In this document: one piece after another, positions 47,565 to 59,470 of the stretch
Layout: each line of letters opens with the position of its first letter
How positions within the stretch are numbered: the first letter of the stretch is position 1
Assembly (NCBI GenBank): GCA_964059195.1
Contig: CAXKWD010000006.1
Coordinates: 68,217,073 to 68,281,072 of the forward strand
DNA: 64,000 nt
Source: Ectobius pallidus
Lineage: Eukaryota > Arthropoda > Insecta > Blattodea > Ectobiidae
Direction of reading: 5' to 3'
Notes under the pieces: model-generated
Told to the model about the DNA's origin: nothing
What the model saw: only the letters and a program-made list of their open reading frames with translations
Database searches by the model: none
Position numbers and translations under genes: made by a program

Positions 47565-48930
47565 TCTCCCCCACTGCATATAAAATTAGGGCTGATGGAA
47601 CATTTTGTGAAAGCTCTGGATAAGAGCGGAGGAGAAGCCTTTCAATGCTGAAAGACTGTTCACTCAACTCATTTATGTTAAATTTAAAAAGGCATATTTA
47701 TCTGTTCACAAATTAGAAAACTTTTGAACGACAGCATTTTTTTAGAAATGTTAAATCCTATGGAATTACCAGCACGTAGATTTATTGTATTTGTTGTCAA
47801 AGGATTTGTAGGAAATGGGATATTATTCAGGAATTAAAAGGATTAAAAACCTCTGGTAGTTGGAGGACCACTCCCTAGAAAGGGGAGAGCAAAAATGGAT
47901 GGATCAATGGACTTATCGAGGTCACTGGTTAGAGATCCAAGAATGTAATTGGAGTGAAACCTTATACATGTAATGAACTATGTGAACTTTATTCACACGA
48001 TTTAATAATTGAAATAAAAGAAAATATATTCACTAAGAGATCTGAATGAATAAAATAATAAATAATATATAACTTATGAACTGTTATAACCAATATACTG
48101 AATTGGCGCGAAGCTGATGACACGTGGTTGTAAATGTACTGAATTTACACCAGTGATGAGTTATATATGAAAACACTTGTAATTCTTGCTGTAATTAGTA
48201 GATTATTAATCTTAAGAATAAACGCAATGATATAGGCACTTCACTGTGGACACTGATTGCACAATGCGAGATACCTAATAACGAGCTGAGAAGACGGATC
48301 TTACTAGCTGTAAACTGGAATACTATGCTAATTATTGTCAAATAATTAACCAAACACGACAAAACTTGTTGCTTAAAGTGTTGTGTATAGATTCACGGTT
48401 TAAGATCAAATGCGACTGATGCTTTGTCTTGAAAGCGCGCGAATAGGAGATAGCTATCGCACATCTACTGCATGTGGATACTAGTTACAGACTGAATGAA
48501 GCGACGCCGAGGCTAGGCACGAGGACTCTAAAATTGCACCTGCTGTTTTGCACACGGCATTACACAAGAGAGATGCTGACTCAAGAGCGGGAAATGCCTT
48601 GGCGGATATTTGAATATAATAACTAGAGAGACATGTGGCTTGCACGAACAGGATTTTTAAGGAATCATAAGGCCGAGAAGAATTATCGCCAATTAATAGA
48701 CATTAGGAAGAAACCACAAAACGACGGGTTGCCGTATTGTCAACGAAGATCCCCTTCTTATATTCAAATTTGGATATTCTTGGAGAACTTGGGGGCTGTA
48801 AATGATGAGCAAAGAGAGTGATTTCTCCAAGGTATTGCTACAATAGAACATCGCTATCAAGAAAGATGGGATCTAGCGTTGATGGATAGTTATTGCTGGT
48901 TTTTCAAAGGGAACATTCCAGTTTTCGTAA
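47565..48930 (+). pseudogene. Pseudogene of an uncharacterised multicopy arthropod protein family, split by an insertion
   Basis: Segment A (47,565-47,816) reads SPPLHIKLGLMEHFVKALDK, then after frame breaks KGIF, S-Q-I-R-K-L-L-N-D and F-I-V-F-V-V-K-G-F-V-G-N. Segment B (48,650-48,930) reads G-F-L-R-N-H-K-A-E, and further on ENLGAVNDEQRE, a stop, then ATIEHRYQERWD and DSYCW. These strings match, in order, conserved stretches I recall from a family repeated many times in insect and spider genomes (PPLHIKLG, GPQIR, VVKxFLGN, FPENLGxxSDEQGERFH, RYQGRWD). Its function and whether it is transposon-borne are unknown to me. Stops and frameshifts make it non-functional. The identification is from memory of the motifs; no search was run. 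Confidence 0.65.
47817..48649. other. Insertion of about 833 bp interrupting the pseudogene
   Basis: The pseudogene's GFxxN codons occur on both sides: aggatttgtaggaaat at 47,801-47,816 and aggatttttaaggaat at 48,650-48,665 (13 of 16 identical). This is what a diverged target-site duplication around an inserted element would look like. The insert has no recognised domain or inverted ends; the cggagaa-free, GC-richer part at 48,410-48,600 is also unrecognised. Confidence 0.5.
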
Positions 48931-48945
48931 GAGGAAAAAAAAAAG

Positions 48946-51900
48946 GTATTTTGATATCTCTCTCCATTTTATTGCATGAAGAGCAGTTTTAATATGCTTT
49001 AAAGCTGATAAGGTATTACTTTATCAGTTTTATCATAGCTGAGCTGCCGTTCAAAAAAAGTCATTAAAAAAATGAGATCAAATTTTTCAGTGTGTCAAGT
49101 AAATATCTATAACACAAAAGCGTGACGTGTTACGAACTTTTCACCGCATGAAAATTAGTTAAGCTCAGCTTATTTTGTTCATGTTATGGAAACAAAGTAA
49201 GAATTTTCTGAGTAGTGTTATCAAAGTTCTTACAATCGAAACTTTCAATATGTTTCCGGACTTAAAATTATAACAGTTTCGAATATGAAGCGGACCTGTC
49301 CCATGAAGGACAAATGTCAGGAAGTACTTTATATGTATTTTAAGAGAATTCTTCACCAATTTACCCCTTTTTCACTAGACTAACCCTTAAATATCACACA
49401 TTCAATCTACGAAGCCAAACATATTATCCCACAGAATATTTTATGTACGTCTGCAACAGAAGTCACGTTTTGTACCCACACGCAAGGCTATACAAAACGA
49501 TTCTCAAAATATTGTGTCTCGACAAGTAGGTCGAATTCCACAAATAAATACTATTGAACATACCAGGTGTCAGAAGAGAATTGCATATTTGTATATGAGT
49601 TTTGTGGTCTCGTATCCACACGCAATATTAAACAATGGAGTTAATGTTATGCACGGTTAACATTCCTTGAATTTGGAATTAATTGTATTTCTCACCGCTG
49701 TATCACAGACAATACTATTTATATTTCATTTTGACAAATATGTTTGTATTTCTGTTACGATTAGTAAGTTATATCATAATGATGAGTATCCATATTGAAT
49801 CTGAGCTGCATCGTTAAGTATATTTAAGTAAGTGTTATATTTAAAAATTTAAAATAGTTTCATCATATACAAAGGGATTAAAATAGACCGTTTTTCTAAC
49901 TGTAGTTATTTTCCCCTAACTTCTACTACCCACCCTTAAGGATTATATTAGTGCGAAGGTGGCAACATTTTTGCGATCAAAACTTTTTGAAGTTGTTTCG
50001 TAAACATAAATTCATAGGCTGTTCACAGATGGTAGTTTGGGGGTCGTCACATAGAACAGATATATGCTGAAACTATAAAACTTTGACGAAAATTTATGCT
50101 TCGTCTTTTGTGAAGGTCGTCTTACCTGCGGAAATATACGGTATATATATGGTATTTGCTGAGTAAACTGATGCGGCGTAACTAGTTTATAAATAGCCCT
50201 TTGAACAATCGTGGACATAAAAAGGTAGTGCATACATAATCTTACACTCTTCAAGTTCTATAAAACACAGCTTTTAAGGCATAACCTGCTTTCAAGTATC
50301 ATATGAGCTAATTTAGTTTGAAGTTCTGACTTAGCTTCCAGCATGTAGATACCAGTAAATATTATTCACAAATAGAAAATAAACACTTAACATTACAATT
50401 TATATTATCCTTTTTATTAAACACTGCAATCTTAATCACAGCATCCAGATTCACTGTTAGGGTTTTTATGTATACTAGTGCTCTTAGACTGAACTTCTAT
50501 AACTTATTAAGCTTAGTAGGCTACTAGCGGCATGAAATTCATTGATCATTCCGTTTTGTATTTGCAAAAACATTTATATTGTTTTCTTAATGGTGGTTTC
50601 GAACGAGTGAGTGGTCAGAAAATGAATTCAGTGTATTAATCCTTGTCTAAACGGCATTAGAACATGATCATACATAAAAATATTCATAAAGGAAAAATAG
50701 AGTCGTTATAGGTTCCCATAGAGAAAATAAATAATGCCAATTCGTCAGCACTGCACATTGCCATGACTATCACTTTGTGAAACACGAAACTTCGGTTTTG
50801 ACTCCGATGGAGAATTCGTGTGTGTGTGTTTTTCCTGGACGCCTACGGCGTTTTCAATTGCGAGAAACCTCAACATTGATGTGGTGGTGAAGCGTGACAG
50901 ACACAGAGGTGAGGACCTCGATCGATAAGTACCAGTATGTAAATGTCATGTATCATTTTGGGATTAGCAGGACGGGAGTTCAGATGTGAGGTGGCATGTA
51001 GCAGGTTGGGTTATAAGTTATGTATCTGCGCGAGTGATATTAAAAAAAAAAAACAAAAAAAAAACATTATTTTATTATTCCTGGCACATCAAAGTCGGAT
51101 ACCACTCCATAGTTAAGCTCTTCGCATATTTATGATTCGAAATTCATTTCATTCGTTCCGTATTAAACCTGAATGCAGGTTTGAATTAATTAGCTAACAA
51201 TACGGACGCATGCAAAAAAATACATTTCCTTTTACTTACAGTTTCACAAAAGACTACGTTCTTATTGATAAGAAAATTTAATATCAAATATGCTGTATTT
51301 TTTTTAAATGTTACCATCTCATAATACCTTTTCGACTATTTAGCTCACACGACTTTCTTTCGATTTGGACTAATAACTCATAAGAATCACACTGGAATCA
51401 GCCAATCTTTATGAAAATTTGCTTTATCATCTCCTACAAATGCGATAAGGACACATCCCCTTTTCTACATATTCTAATCAGGTCGTAGAATCTTTAGGTA
51501 GTAACTTATAAGCAAACCTCACCCTTTGCGCGGTACTGAAGATTTATTCTGGAAACAAAATGCATTCGCTTACATCTGTTCAGGAATCGGCTTTATGATA
51601 TTTTACGGTAAATATATTCCATACTTCAGAAAAGTTGGAATTTAATTTTGATTACCTTCTGTAAACATTATAAAGACATAACATCAACAGAATGAATGAA
51701 ATACGCAGTTTGAATTTAATGATCCAAAGAGTCATTTTTCAAGGAACAATAATTGCCAGTATGCTAGGAACTATAACAATAATAAATATGTTTTACGAAA
51801 GATATATTTAATATTTAAGCAAACAATACCTGAATAAATGGATTTTATTAGCTACAAAGTTTCCACCAGGTCTACGGACGTGTTTGTTCAGAGAAAACAA

Positions 51901-53283
51901 CCACACTGATTATATGTCATAAGTGTCTTTAATGTCATGTTTTTATATCTGAAAACCCATTACAATAATTCAGTTTCAATGAATTTGATTAATTAATTTT
52001 TCGGCCAACAAATTATTCGTTAAATAATTATCAAAAATGCAACTCGTTACTTGGAACTTCCCTAGATAAATTATTCCTTTGCGATTTCGAGCCCTTGAAT
52101 TTATCAACGAATTCCTAGGAACTCTTGGCATTACCTATGATAACCTATGAGCTTCTGCATGGTAGAGTTTCATACTGATTGTTGTAAAGTGTTATAGTAA
52201 AGTTCAGTATGATTGTACTTACACTAGTATAAAATCCGAGTGGTAATGTAATATTATTTAAAAGCTACGCTCGCAATCCGTGAGAACAAAGAGGACAGTT
52301 AAATAGGATTTTGTTTATCTTAACTCAAGGAAGATACCCAAGGAATTCCGGATCAAGATTCGCAGCGCGTTTGTTAAATCTTAATCCTATAAACGACCAT
52401 GCTGCTAGTGAAGTAAAAGAGAAGAAAAAGACGCTCGTTGTGAGGAATTTCTTCTCTAAACATTTCATAGCTTAGGCCTAAGATGTAGTGCACATTACAT
52501 CCCATTAAAAAAATCTTTCTAAATACTGTACAACAGCAACGAAATTTATTTCATGCCTCTTTAATAAAACAAATTATTTATACTATTGTATGTTATCTGC
52601 ATGCAAAAGTAATTTGATTGCAAAATTTTGTATCTTTGTCGCCTTAAGTTACAGCAAACCAGGATAAAGACACTTTCCTATTATTAATAGAATAAAATTC
52701 CACAGTCTAAGTAATAATAAATTGGCACAATATTCTTTGCATGGAACACTCTTTCTTAAATAAAGCAGCCATATGGAAAAAGGAGTAAAATTACTTTATA
52801 CCTTAGCCTACGCATATTGTCCTTTCCTAGCAAGTATAATTAAAGGAATGTAAGTACAATCTAACTTACTGAACCCAATGTTATTAACATAACTTAACAA
52901 CTGAAAATATTAAAAATAACTATTAAAATAGCCTACATTGAATGTTTACTGAACACAAAAATAAGCAAAGTAACTCTTACTTATTAAATCTTTAGGCCTA
53001 TTACAAAAACTGAGTTCCATACAAGAATAATAGGCTACATGAAGCCATCATAGCGCCACATAGAAGAAGATCTACCGATAGTCATAACATTCATCAAACT
53101 ATATACAAAGAGAAAATATAAAACAAAATTCTTAAAATGTTATATACTTTATAAAATTAGTTGAGATCGGTCCTCGAAATAGAAAACTTATATTAAGGCT
53201 TAGGCTACGACATATGACGAAATTCCGGACTTCTAAATAAAATTAGTATGACAATGTGACAATGTGACAATAACACTTGCTCC
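48946..53283. other. Long stretch without a recognised gene
   Basis: About 4.3 kb. One moderately GC-richer block at about 50,760-51,035 ends in a long A-rich run (51,040-51,064), which could be the tail of a retroposed sequence, but no source is recognised. Otherwise AT-rich with random ORFs. Confidence 0.4.
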
Positions 53284-53534
53284 CAGCGTCTCTCAATCTT
53301 TTTGAACCCGAGGACCTCTAAAATGTCTAAAAAAAATTACGGACCCCTAATTTTACATCCCATTTTTAAAAGAATGCAATATTCTTAATATTTGGGGTAT
53401 TAATTATAGGTCATTATAACTAAATATGTAAAAAAAATTTACTTCTTTACTTTCCACATGCTTTATGATATTTTTTTGATTATGTCCGCGGACCATCTGC
53501 ACCATCTTCGCGGACCACAGGTTGACAAACGCTG
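53284..53534. mobile_element. hAT-type MITE relic
   Basis: The left end cagcgtctctcaatcttttt and the inverted right end cagcgtttgtcaacctgtgg, followed inside by ggacc and ggtccgcg blocks, have the form of hAT MITE ends (CAGxGTTxxTCAA). There is no clear 8-bp duplication (cttgctcc on the left, aatagagc on the right), so one flank may have decayed. Non-coding. Confidence 0.55.
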
Positions 53535-53708
53535 AATAGAGCAAAGAAGAAGGAATATATGAAGTAAAATTAGATCATTATGCAACCTCACTTATTCAGC
53601 TATTTACGAAGCTTGGTATCTTACGGAAATAAAACATTTAATGATTATTCAGGAAATAGTTTTAAGCGCAAAAGTTCAAACAACGCTCTAGCGTTTCCAG
53701 TTCCATTA

Positions 53709-53886
53709 TTAATAATAATAGGCTAATTCCTTTATTGCAACGGATGGTCATAGTATGATGAATGGAGGTCTGGTAGAATATGTGGAAGGGGAAACAGGAG
53801 CACCCCGAGAAAACCTGCCCCGACCCCATTTAGTCCACCACAAATTCCACATGGATCCACCGAGATTCGATCCCGGGTCCCAGCGG
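53709..53886 (-). mobile_element. 5'-truncated SINE with 14-bp target duplication
   Basis: The flanks ttccagttccatta (53,695-53,708) and ttccagttctatta (53,887-53,900) differ at one base. Read on the minus strand, a box B-like gggatcgaatctcg lies near the start, followed by caggttttctcggggtgctc and cctgtttcccctt, the same theme as the block at 39,292. The 3' end is a tattattattaa tail. No box A precedes box B, so the head is truncated. Confidence 0.72.
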
Positions 53887-53900
53887 TTCCAGTTCTATTA

Positions 53901-55117
53901 AAAAAGACATCAAATCTGGGCAACTAAGATTTCTATTATAAAGCGGAAATTAAATTTATTTGAAAGACACAGGGTAGTTGTGGCCAGATTTAAAAATGAA
54001 TGCATAATTAACATTACAAGACTTACAAATACCCGTCCTATGTATTCTGAAATCAAAAAGTATATACTGCCCTTGATTCCACAGTGGTTATGAATAGGTA
54101 AATCGTTTGGAGTTTAGATAGCAATAGCTAAACTTGCTTACGCTGTAAATTTAAAGTAAAATATTTTATTGGGAAAGCCCATAATATACAAATTATAATT
54201 ACCTTACAGTTTACATCTATTCAAATATGATCAAATAGTATGTTTATTTCCTCTATCTGCCATTGAAGAAAAATGGGGATTTTCTCACACTTCAAAATAT
54301 TCTTTCCGTATGTATTCCAACACTTGACACCGCTTTTGTTACATTTTGCTGTGGAATACGTGCGTCGATACATTAACATATGCCATCCTGCTTGGTATTC
54401 AGGATGTGTATGCAAACGAGACTATACAATGTTTTTGGACAGCTGTTTGTCGAGGAATAAGAATAAACGTGACACATTTACGTGATTCCTACTTAAAGTA
54501 GGTACGTAACCCGTCTTACCATGCAATGTAGTTCTTGTATATCTTCCTGTGAATTGCACTTGTGAATATTTTATCGGCAAGGTGTCTAGCTCTGCCGTGT
54601 TGAGTGCAAGGAAAGACGTACACAGCACGTGAGCCCAGAATACTTTCATGAAACAGCTCTTTACACTCGTTTAAGAATTGAGTACGAGGAACTAGTAGAA
54701 GAACGCCTTGGTAGTAACATTTTATTCTGTAGCTTTTTTACCTTTAAATCTACTTGAAATAGTTTTTACTGTTACCATGATACACTGTTTCCTTTCTTCT
54801 TTTAATCACATATTTTTTTCATCTGAAACTACATTAAATTTTAAACATGTATCTCTGTTAGTTCAACTTATCTAGTTCTCAGTTTAAGTTGTATATTGCT
54901 TTAGCTTAGGCGATCTCCTCACTTAGAGGCCCGGATTAAAGATAACCAAGATAGTTTCAATTGATAGGCTACATGTAACGTTTTCCAAAAACAGATATCT
55001 ATACCAGATGAAAATTAAAGCAACGAAATATCGCGAAATGTTTTTATTTTACGAAACCTACTTTAAAACGTTTTTATTTCTTATTCTGCATTCTGAAAGG
55101 CGTGTACAGTCCTCTCG
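53901..55117. other. Unannotated stretch
   Basis: No supported gene, paired termini or RNA gene. Confidence 0.4.
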
Positions 55118-55405
55118 CTATCGTCGTCCCCAGCGGTGCTGTGTTTGAAGTGTTATTTGTTTAATGCAAGAAGGACACACTCTTTAATAACCCCGTGTTG
55201 AAGTGTTGTCATGTCTCAGCAGGAAACAAGAATCAAAGAAATGCTAAAATATTATATTAATATTGTTATTAGATTAACTTGGCAACCGTGTCTGCCACCT
55301 GTTTGGATTTGATAGTGCAAACTACTGTTTGCCCTCAATAAACAATAATATAATTCGGCAGACCACAAAAGGAAATGCCGACGTTTGACTCGCCGAGTGG
55401 GGAGG
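55118..55405 (-). repeat. Dispersed repeat, copy B (inverted relative to 38,000-38,165)
   Basis: About 55,118-55,250 is the inverted counterpart of 38,045-38,165, and the gactcgccgagtgggg block at about 55,388-55,402 matches the inverted 38,000 end. Copy B has about 130 bp between these blocks that are absent or replaced in copy A, so one copy carries an insertion or the other a deletion. A long minus-strand ORF (to 55,701) overlaps part of it but begins only at a non-ATG codon. Confidence 0.65.
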
Positions 55406-55873
55406 AAAAAAACGTGAGCACTACTATGCTGAGCAGTCATTACTTTGAGTACAAGTTCAGAAAAGAGTCGGCTATCATTGTTGTCAATTATGGATGTTCC
55501 ATTCTGATTGTGGATCGGTTGTTGGTGGCAACGCAACCCCAAAGTTAGTAGACGTTTACAGGCTAGTCCCTCCCACGCCATAGCGGTACATGTAGCAGGC
55601 CTAATGACCACCAATTGAAGCAATTGACCAACGTCATTCGCCAGAGCGAAAGCACACGGGATTTTCGAAAGAGCTAATTGAATAATATTTATCGTATCCA
55701 AAATATGAATCCATTCATGTTAGAAAACATTTTTTCCTCTTTGGAAGATATTTTTAATATTGGTGCCTAGTTTTGTGCTGTCATACCAGCATAATTCATG
55801 CACTCTTCCGGGTGCTAGGTTCATTAAAGGTTTAATTATTACATGATTACTTAAAATATAGATTAAAATCTGG

Positions 55874-55943
55874 TGTCTGGAAATAGGTACACTAAATTAA
55901 GGTACTGTCTGGGAAAAGGTACTTTTTTCCCTATTTCCGGACA
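55874..55943. repeat. Small inverted repeat
   Basis: tgtctggaaatagg at 55,874-55,887 and cctatttccggaca at 55,930-55,943 can pair with one mismatch around a loop of about 42 bp. It is flanked by ggtac words. It could be a tiny MITE; nothing else supports function. Confidence 0.5.
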
Positions 55944-56136
55944 TTTTACACGACCTTTGTAATATATTATCTAGCAGCAATTAAACTGAAGCATGCTTGC
56001 AAAACACATATATTAGGATTATAGGAGGTTCTCCCTACACAAGAAGTCGTCACCAGTCCTGATACGGTACTTGATACAATCCCGGTAACGGTTTCAAGTT
56101 GAAGCTTCGACAATTTCGCCACCTACCCTACATATA

Positions 56137-56884
56137 CAGGGAGTATCATAGTTAATAGCGCAAACCGAAACGGTTGAAAGTGTACGGTAACAGAAGCAAA
56201 AAGGTCCAGAAAACATTTACCCAAAACAAGCCGTGTGCGAAATTTATTATTGCAAATGTGTGGTAATGAGCCGCCACTTAGAAGCGGTCCGCGATGTGAT
56301 CTTGTTTACAAAACTGAACATTCCCCCAAGGTGGAGTTGTAATCAAACCATATAAGACAGACAATGGGTAAAGTACACATTCGAAGCAGTCAGGTCACTC
56401 GTCTAAACAGTGTCAGGTGTACTGAACTCTATACAGTATAGTCAAAATGGAACCATACAGCAACAGCAAGAATTGTACGTGCTTGTTAAGAATTCCGGGA
56501 TGTTTGAAAGAATTCAAAACTCACTGCAGAAACGGGTGCAGTATTTTGTCAAGGTGCAAGGACGACACTTTGAACACTTCCTTGTAGTATTAATAACATG
56601 ACGTAACATATTAAAGTAGAATTGTTAAGTTAAGCTATGAGAGAATTGTGAGGGAACTTTGGCAATTAGACGAAAATTCTAATTTTCAAATTAATTTGTA
56701 CTAATTAGGACGATGTTTCTTAATGAAGTCAGTGGCGGCTCATAACCATACATTTGCAATAATAAATCTCGCAACGGCTTGTTTGTGGATCCATGTTTGC
56801 TGGAACTTTTTTCTTCAGTTATCGTATAGTTTCATCCGCTTTTTCATCCGCTTCGGTTTGCGCTATTAATTATGATACACCCTG
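56137..56884 (+). mobile_element. Internally deleted DNA transposon with about 140-bp terminal inverted repeats
   Basis: The left arm from cagggagtatcatagttaat (56,137) matches the inverted right arm cagggtgtatcataattaat (ending 56,884), and both continue for about 140 bp through agcgcaaaccgaa, caagccgt, tttattattgcaaatgt and gagccgccact. The interior holds a short transposase relic. Outside the CAGGG both flanks are catata-like, so the exact end and duplication are ambiguous. Confidence 0.8.
56410..56601 (+). pseudogene. Transposase relic inside the long-TIR element
   Basis: A short open frame; the only ATG near its start is at 56,447. Its second half reads IQNSLQKRVQYFV then GRHFEHFL. This recalls the C-terminal end of Tc1-like (DUF4817-associated) transposases, where a V-x-x-S-x-x-R-R-x-x-x-C stretch is followed by GGHFEHLL. 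The first half may be the transposase N-terminus, which would mean an internal deletion joined the two ends of the gene. The evidence is a motif match only. Confidence 0.45.
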
Positions 56885-59129
56885 CATATATGAAGTGAAA
56901 CTAAAAAAAATAGCCTCAGGATTAGAATTCCAGTATCGTCTTGGGACAATAACATTAGAATTCAAAGAACAACACACCCACATTTTCGTTTGCTTTTAAA
57001 TTGAAACTGTGATGCGAAAGTCTGTTCATTAGTAAAAAAAAATACTTCAATATACATTCTTTACAGATTAATTTATGCGAAGTGCTATTCTGTCAGTACA
57101 AAATCCCATGCCTTTAGTTTTGCTGTAATTTTATATTTAAAGCATTTTTCAAGTATCCTTGAGAATACATAAGTCTCTCTCTACCACAAGAGTACTTCAG
57201 ATGGTTGTATATCATGGCTGGAGTTAAGAAATGAAAATGATAAATCACTCCGGAGAGGGAGTCTACATGTTTTCCAAGCACTATAGATCAGGGAAGTGAC
57301 ATTTGCTGTTGGTCTTCCGCGCCTTCGAACAGCCTCTAGCAGATGTTCGTAATGAGATTCGAGCACATCTGAATAGCGGTAAAGAGGAAGTATATATGCG
57401 AATAGTACTAAGGACCACAGCAGTAGCACTAGTAGTGGTAGTGGTAGTAGATGTGAGGGTGGTTTAGTAGATGGATGCCTCTGGAAGACCAAGCTGGGCA
57501 TTGTAGAGGGTGAGTTAGGGGAGGAATAAGGTAGAGGGGAAGTGAAAGGGGTACGATCAACTTTCAGGAGCTACCAGACACCCCTTGCAAGATTTATGCC
57601 TGCTTCCTCTAATCTCACTTTCCATGATATTCTACCAACGACAGCCCTCCTCCTCCCCATTTCATTCTATGTCGTAGCATTATGTATATTGGCTATAGCA
57701 TGATCAAAATTTCAGTCGAGATATATTGCCTACAGCTAGGAGTGGTTTGAAAAATTGAAGAACCATCCTATACACTCTAGTTATGTTTATTATTCTCTTA
57801 ACGCATTCAAGAAGAATATAGGCTACTATATTACTTTCATGTTTTTTTTTTATTATTATATATTGCAATGGACCACCAAAGCCTTTAGCAGTGACAATAA
57901 CAGGTCATAAAGTGCAATCCAAAAATGACAAGATACCCACACAATATTGCACATTGAACAAACAGTGCAAGATATGTTACCCGAACTTTCTTAGAAACAC
58001 ATGTTAAGATCTGTACTATGGAAGTTTGCAGGTTAACGAAACAATCCGGTATTAAGATTCAAAAATTAAAGTACTGCCTCCAAGATAAAAATATTTAGGG
58101 CAGGGCGCCAAATTTCCGGTCGGCAGATCGGTACTGGCGACAAAGATTAAATTTTTTTCAAATGCTATTTTATTTACTTTTATTATTTTAGTTTCCGTAA
58201 CAACTAATCACATGTAGGCTTGCAAAAGGTATTGTCTCACACAGTCGCTTTTTAAAAGTTCACTGAATATTCATATTTACTTGCAAGCGTTCGGAAATAT
58301 TCGGAGGTTATCAGTAGCCATTTATATGAATTTCTAACGCGACTATCATTGGTTTCGGTTACTTGTGTTTCTGCCAATCGTTGCTCTAGCTCCTCAAGCA
58401 ATGTAGTTTGTGTTTGGCGGTTGTTTGTTACAGCCGTTAAAGCTTGCAATCAATGAAATACTTGCAAAATATTAAGTTCTTTTAAATAGTTAAAAATTAG
58501 TTTGTGCCATGCAAAATGAAAGTAGTAGGCCTATTTAGTTTTCTAATGCGGGATAGTTCAATAGGGTATGTTGTTTTTATTTACCGGTATTTATTTAACT
58601 TCTAATATTTAAAAGGGATGTATGCCAAATGGGGAAAGGGGTAGTTCTTTCTAACTCGCAAAAGGCTGAAATGCTATATTTTATAGACTATAACAAAAAT
58701 GGAGACTAATATTTTTGGTTGCCCATAATTGGATTCATGCTCTAAATTTCTTGGTCTGATTTAGAGATCTTACCTAATATTTTATACAATATTCTCCTTA
58801 CAGCAACATCCATTTTAACGGTATAAACAATTGTTCCTCTGCCACCTCGCTCGGATTGGTTTTAGTGGGTGCATTGTGACACAGGTATAATGTATTTTAT
58901 AGCATAAATTAACTGTAGTTTTCTTGTTACTATGGGAAACAAAAGAATATATTCATTCATAATTTTAATTAAACTGTGTTCTGAAGTTGTACGTGTTTCG
59001 TTTTTTTCACGATACCTATTAATTTTATAAATAAATCTGTACAATAAAATTTTATTTTATTTTATCTACAAATTTTCTGTGTTGGTTTTCATATAGGCTA
59101 CCTTCTTCCGAAATGGACATACTCTAGGG
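56885..59129. other. Unannotated stretch
   Basis: No supported gene. The 106-codon minus ORF at 57,181-57,501 lacks a recognisable domain. A T-rich run is at 57,842-57,851. Confidence 0.4.
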
Positions 59130-59470
59130 CAGTCGACATTAAACCTTTTTTTAAACCAAAGGGTCATTTTCTTTTTGGTTAATGACCAGCGGGCTGCATT
59201 GATGTTTTTATTTATTAATACTATTAACACTAAATTACATTATAATACCTGTAAAGATTACTTAACATTATGCATGTGTGTTATATATTTTGTCATCCAC
59301 TTTGCAATGTTAATTAATAACACAAGCCACGGTAACATTTCTGAATTTAATGTGAGGTCTGAATCTGTTTCGTCACCAAATCGTCAACATTGGCATTGTA
59401 ATTAAAATTAGTATTTGTCTGCGGGCCACCAAAAATTAAGTCCCTCCGCGTCACGGGTTGAAGAACATTG
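59130..59470. mobile_element. hAT-type MITE relic
   Basis: The left end cagtcgacattaaacctttt and the inverted right end caatgttcttcaacccgtga have the CAGTGTTCTTCAACC form of hAT MITEs. Inside, gggctgc and gcgggccaccaaa are typical subterminal blocks. The flanks ctctaggg and ccttagag agree at 5 of 8 positions, compatible with a decayed 8-bp duplication. The 76-codon ORF inside is spurious. Confidence 0.55.

Noticed and set aside
55252..55701. 149-codon minus ORF as a possible host gene
   Set aside because: It starts at a non-ATG codon, partly overlaps a dispersed repeat and matches no family I recognise. Kept only as a note.
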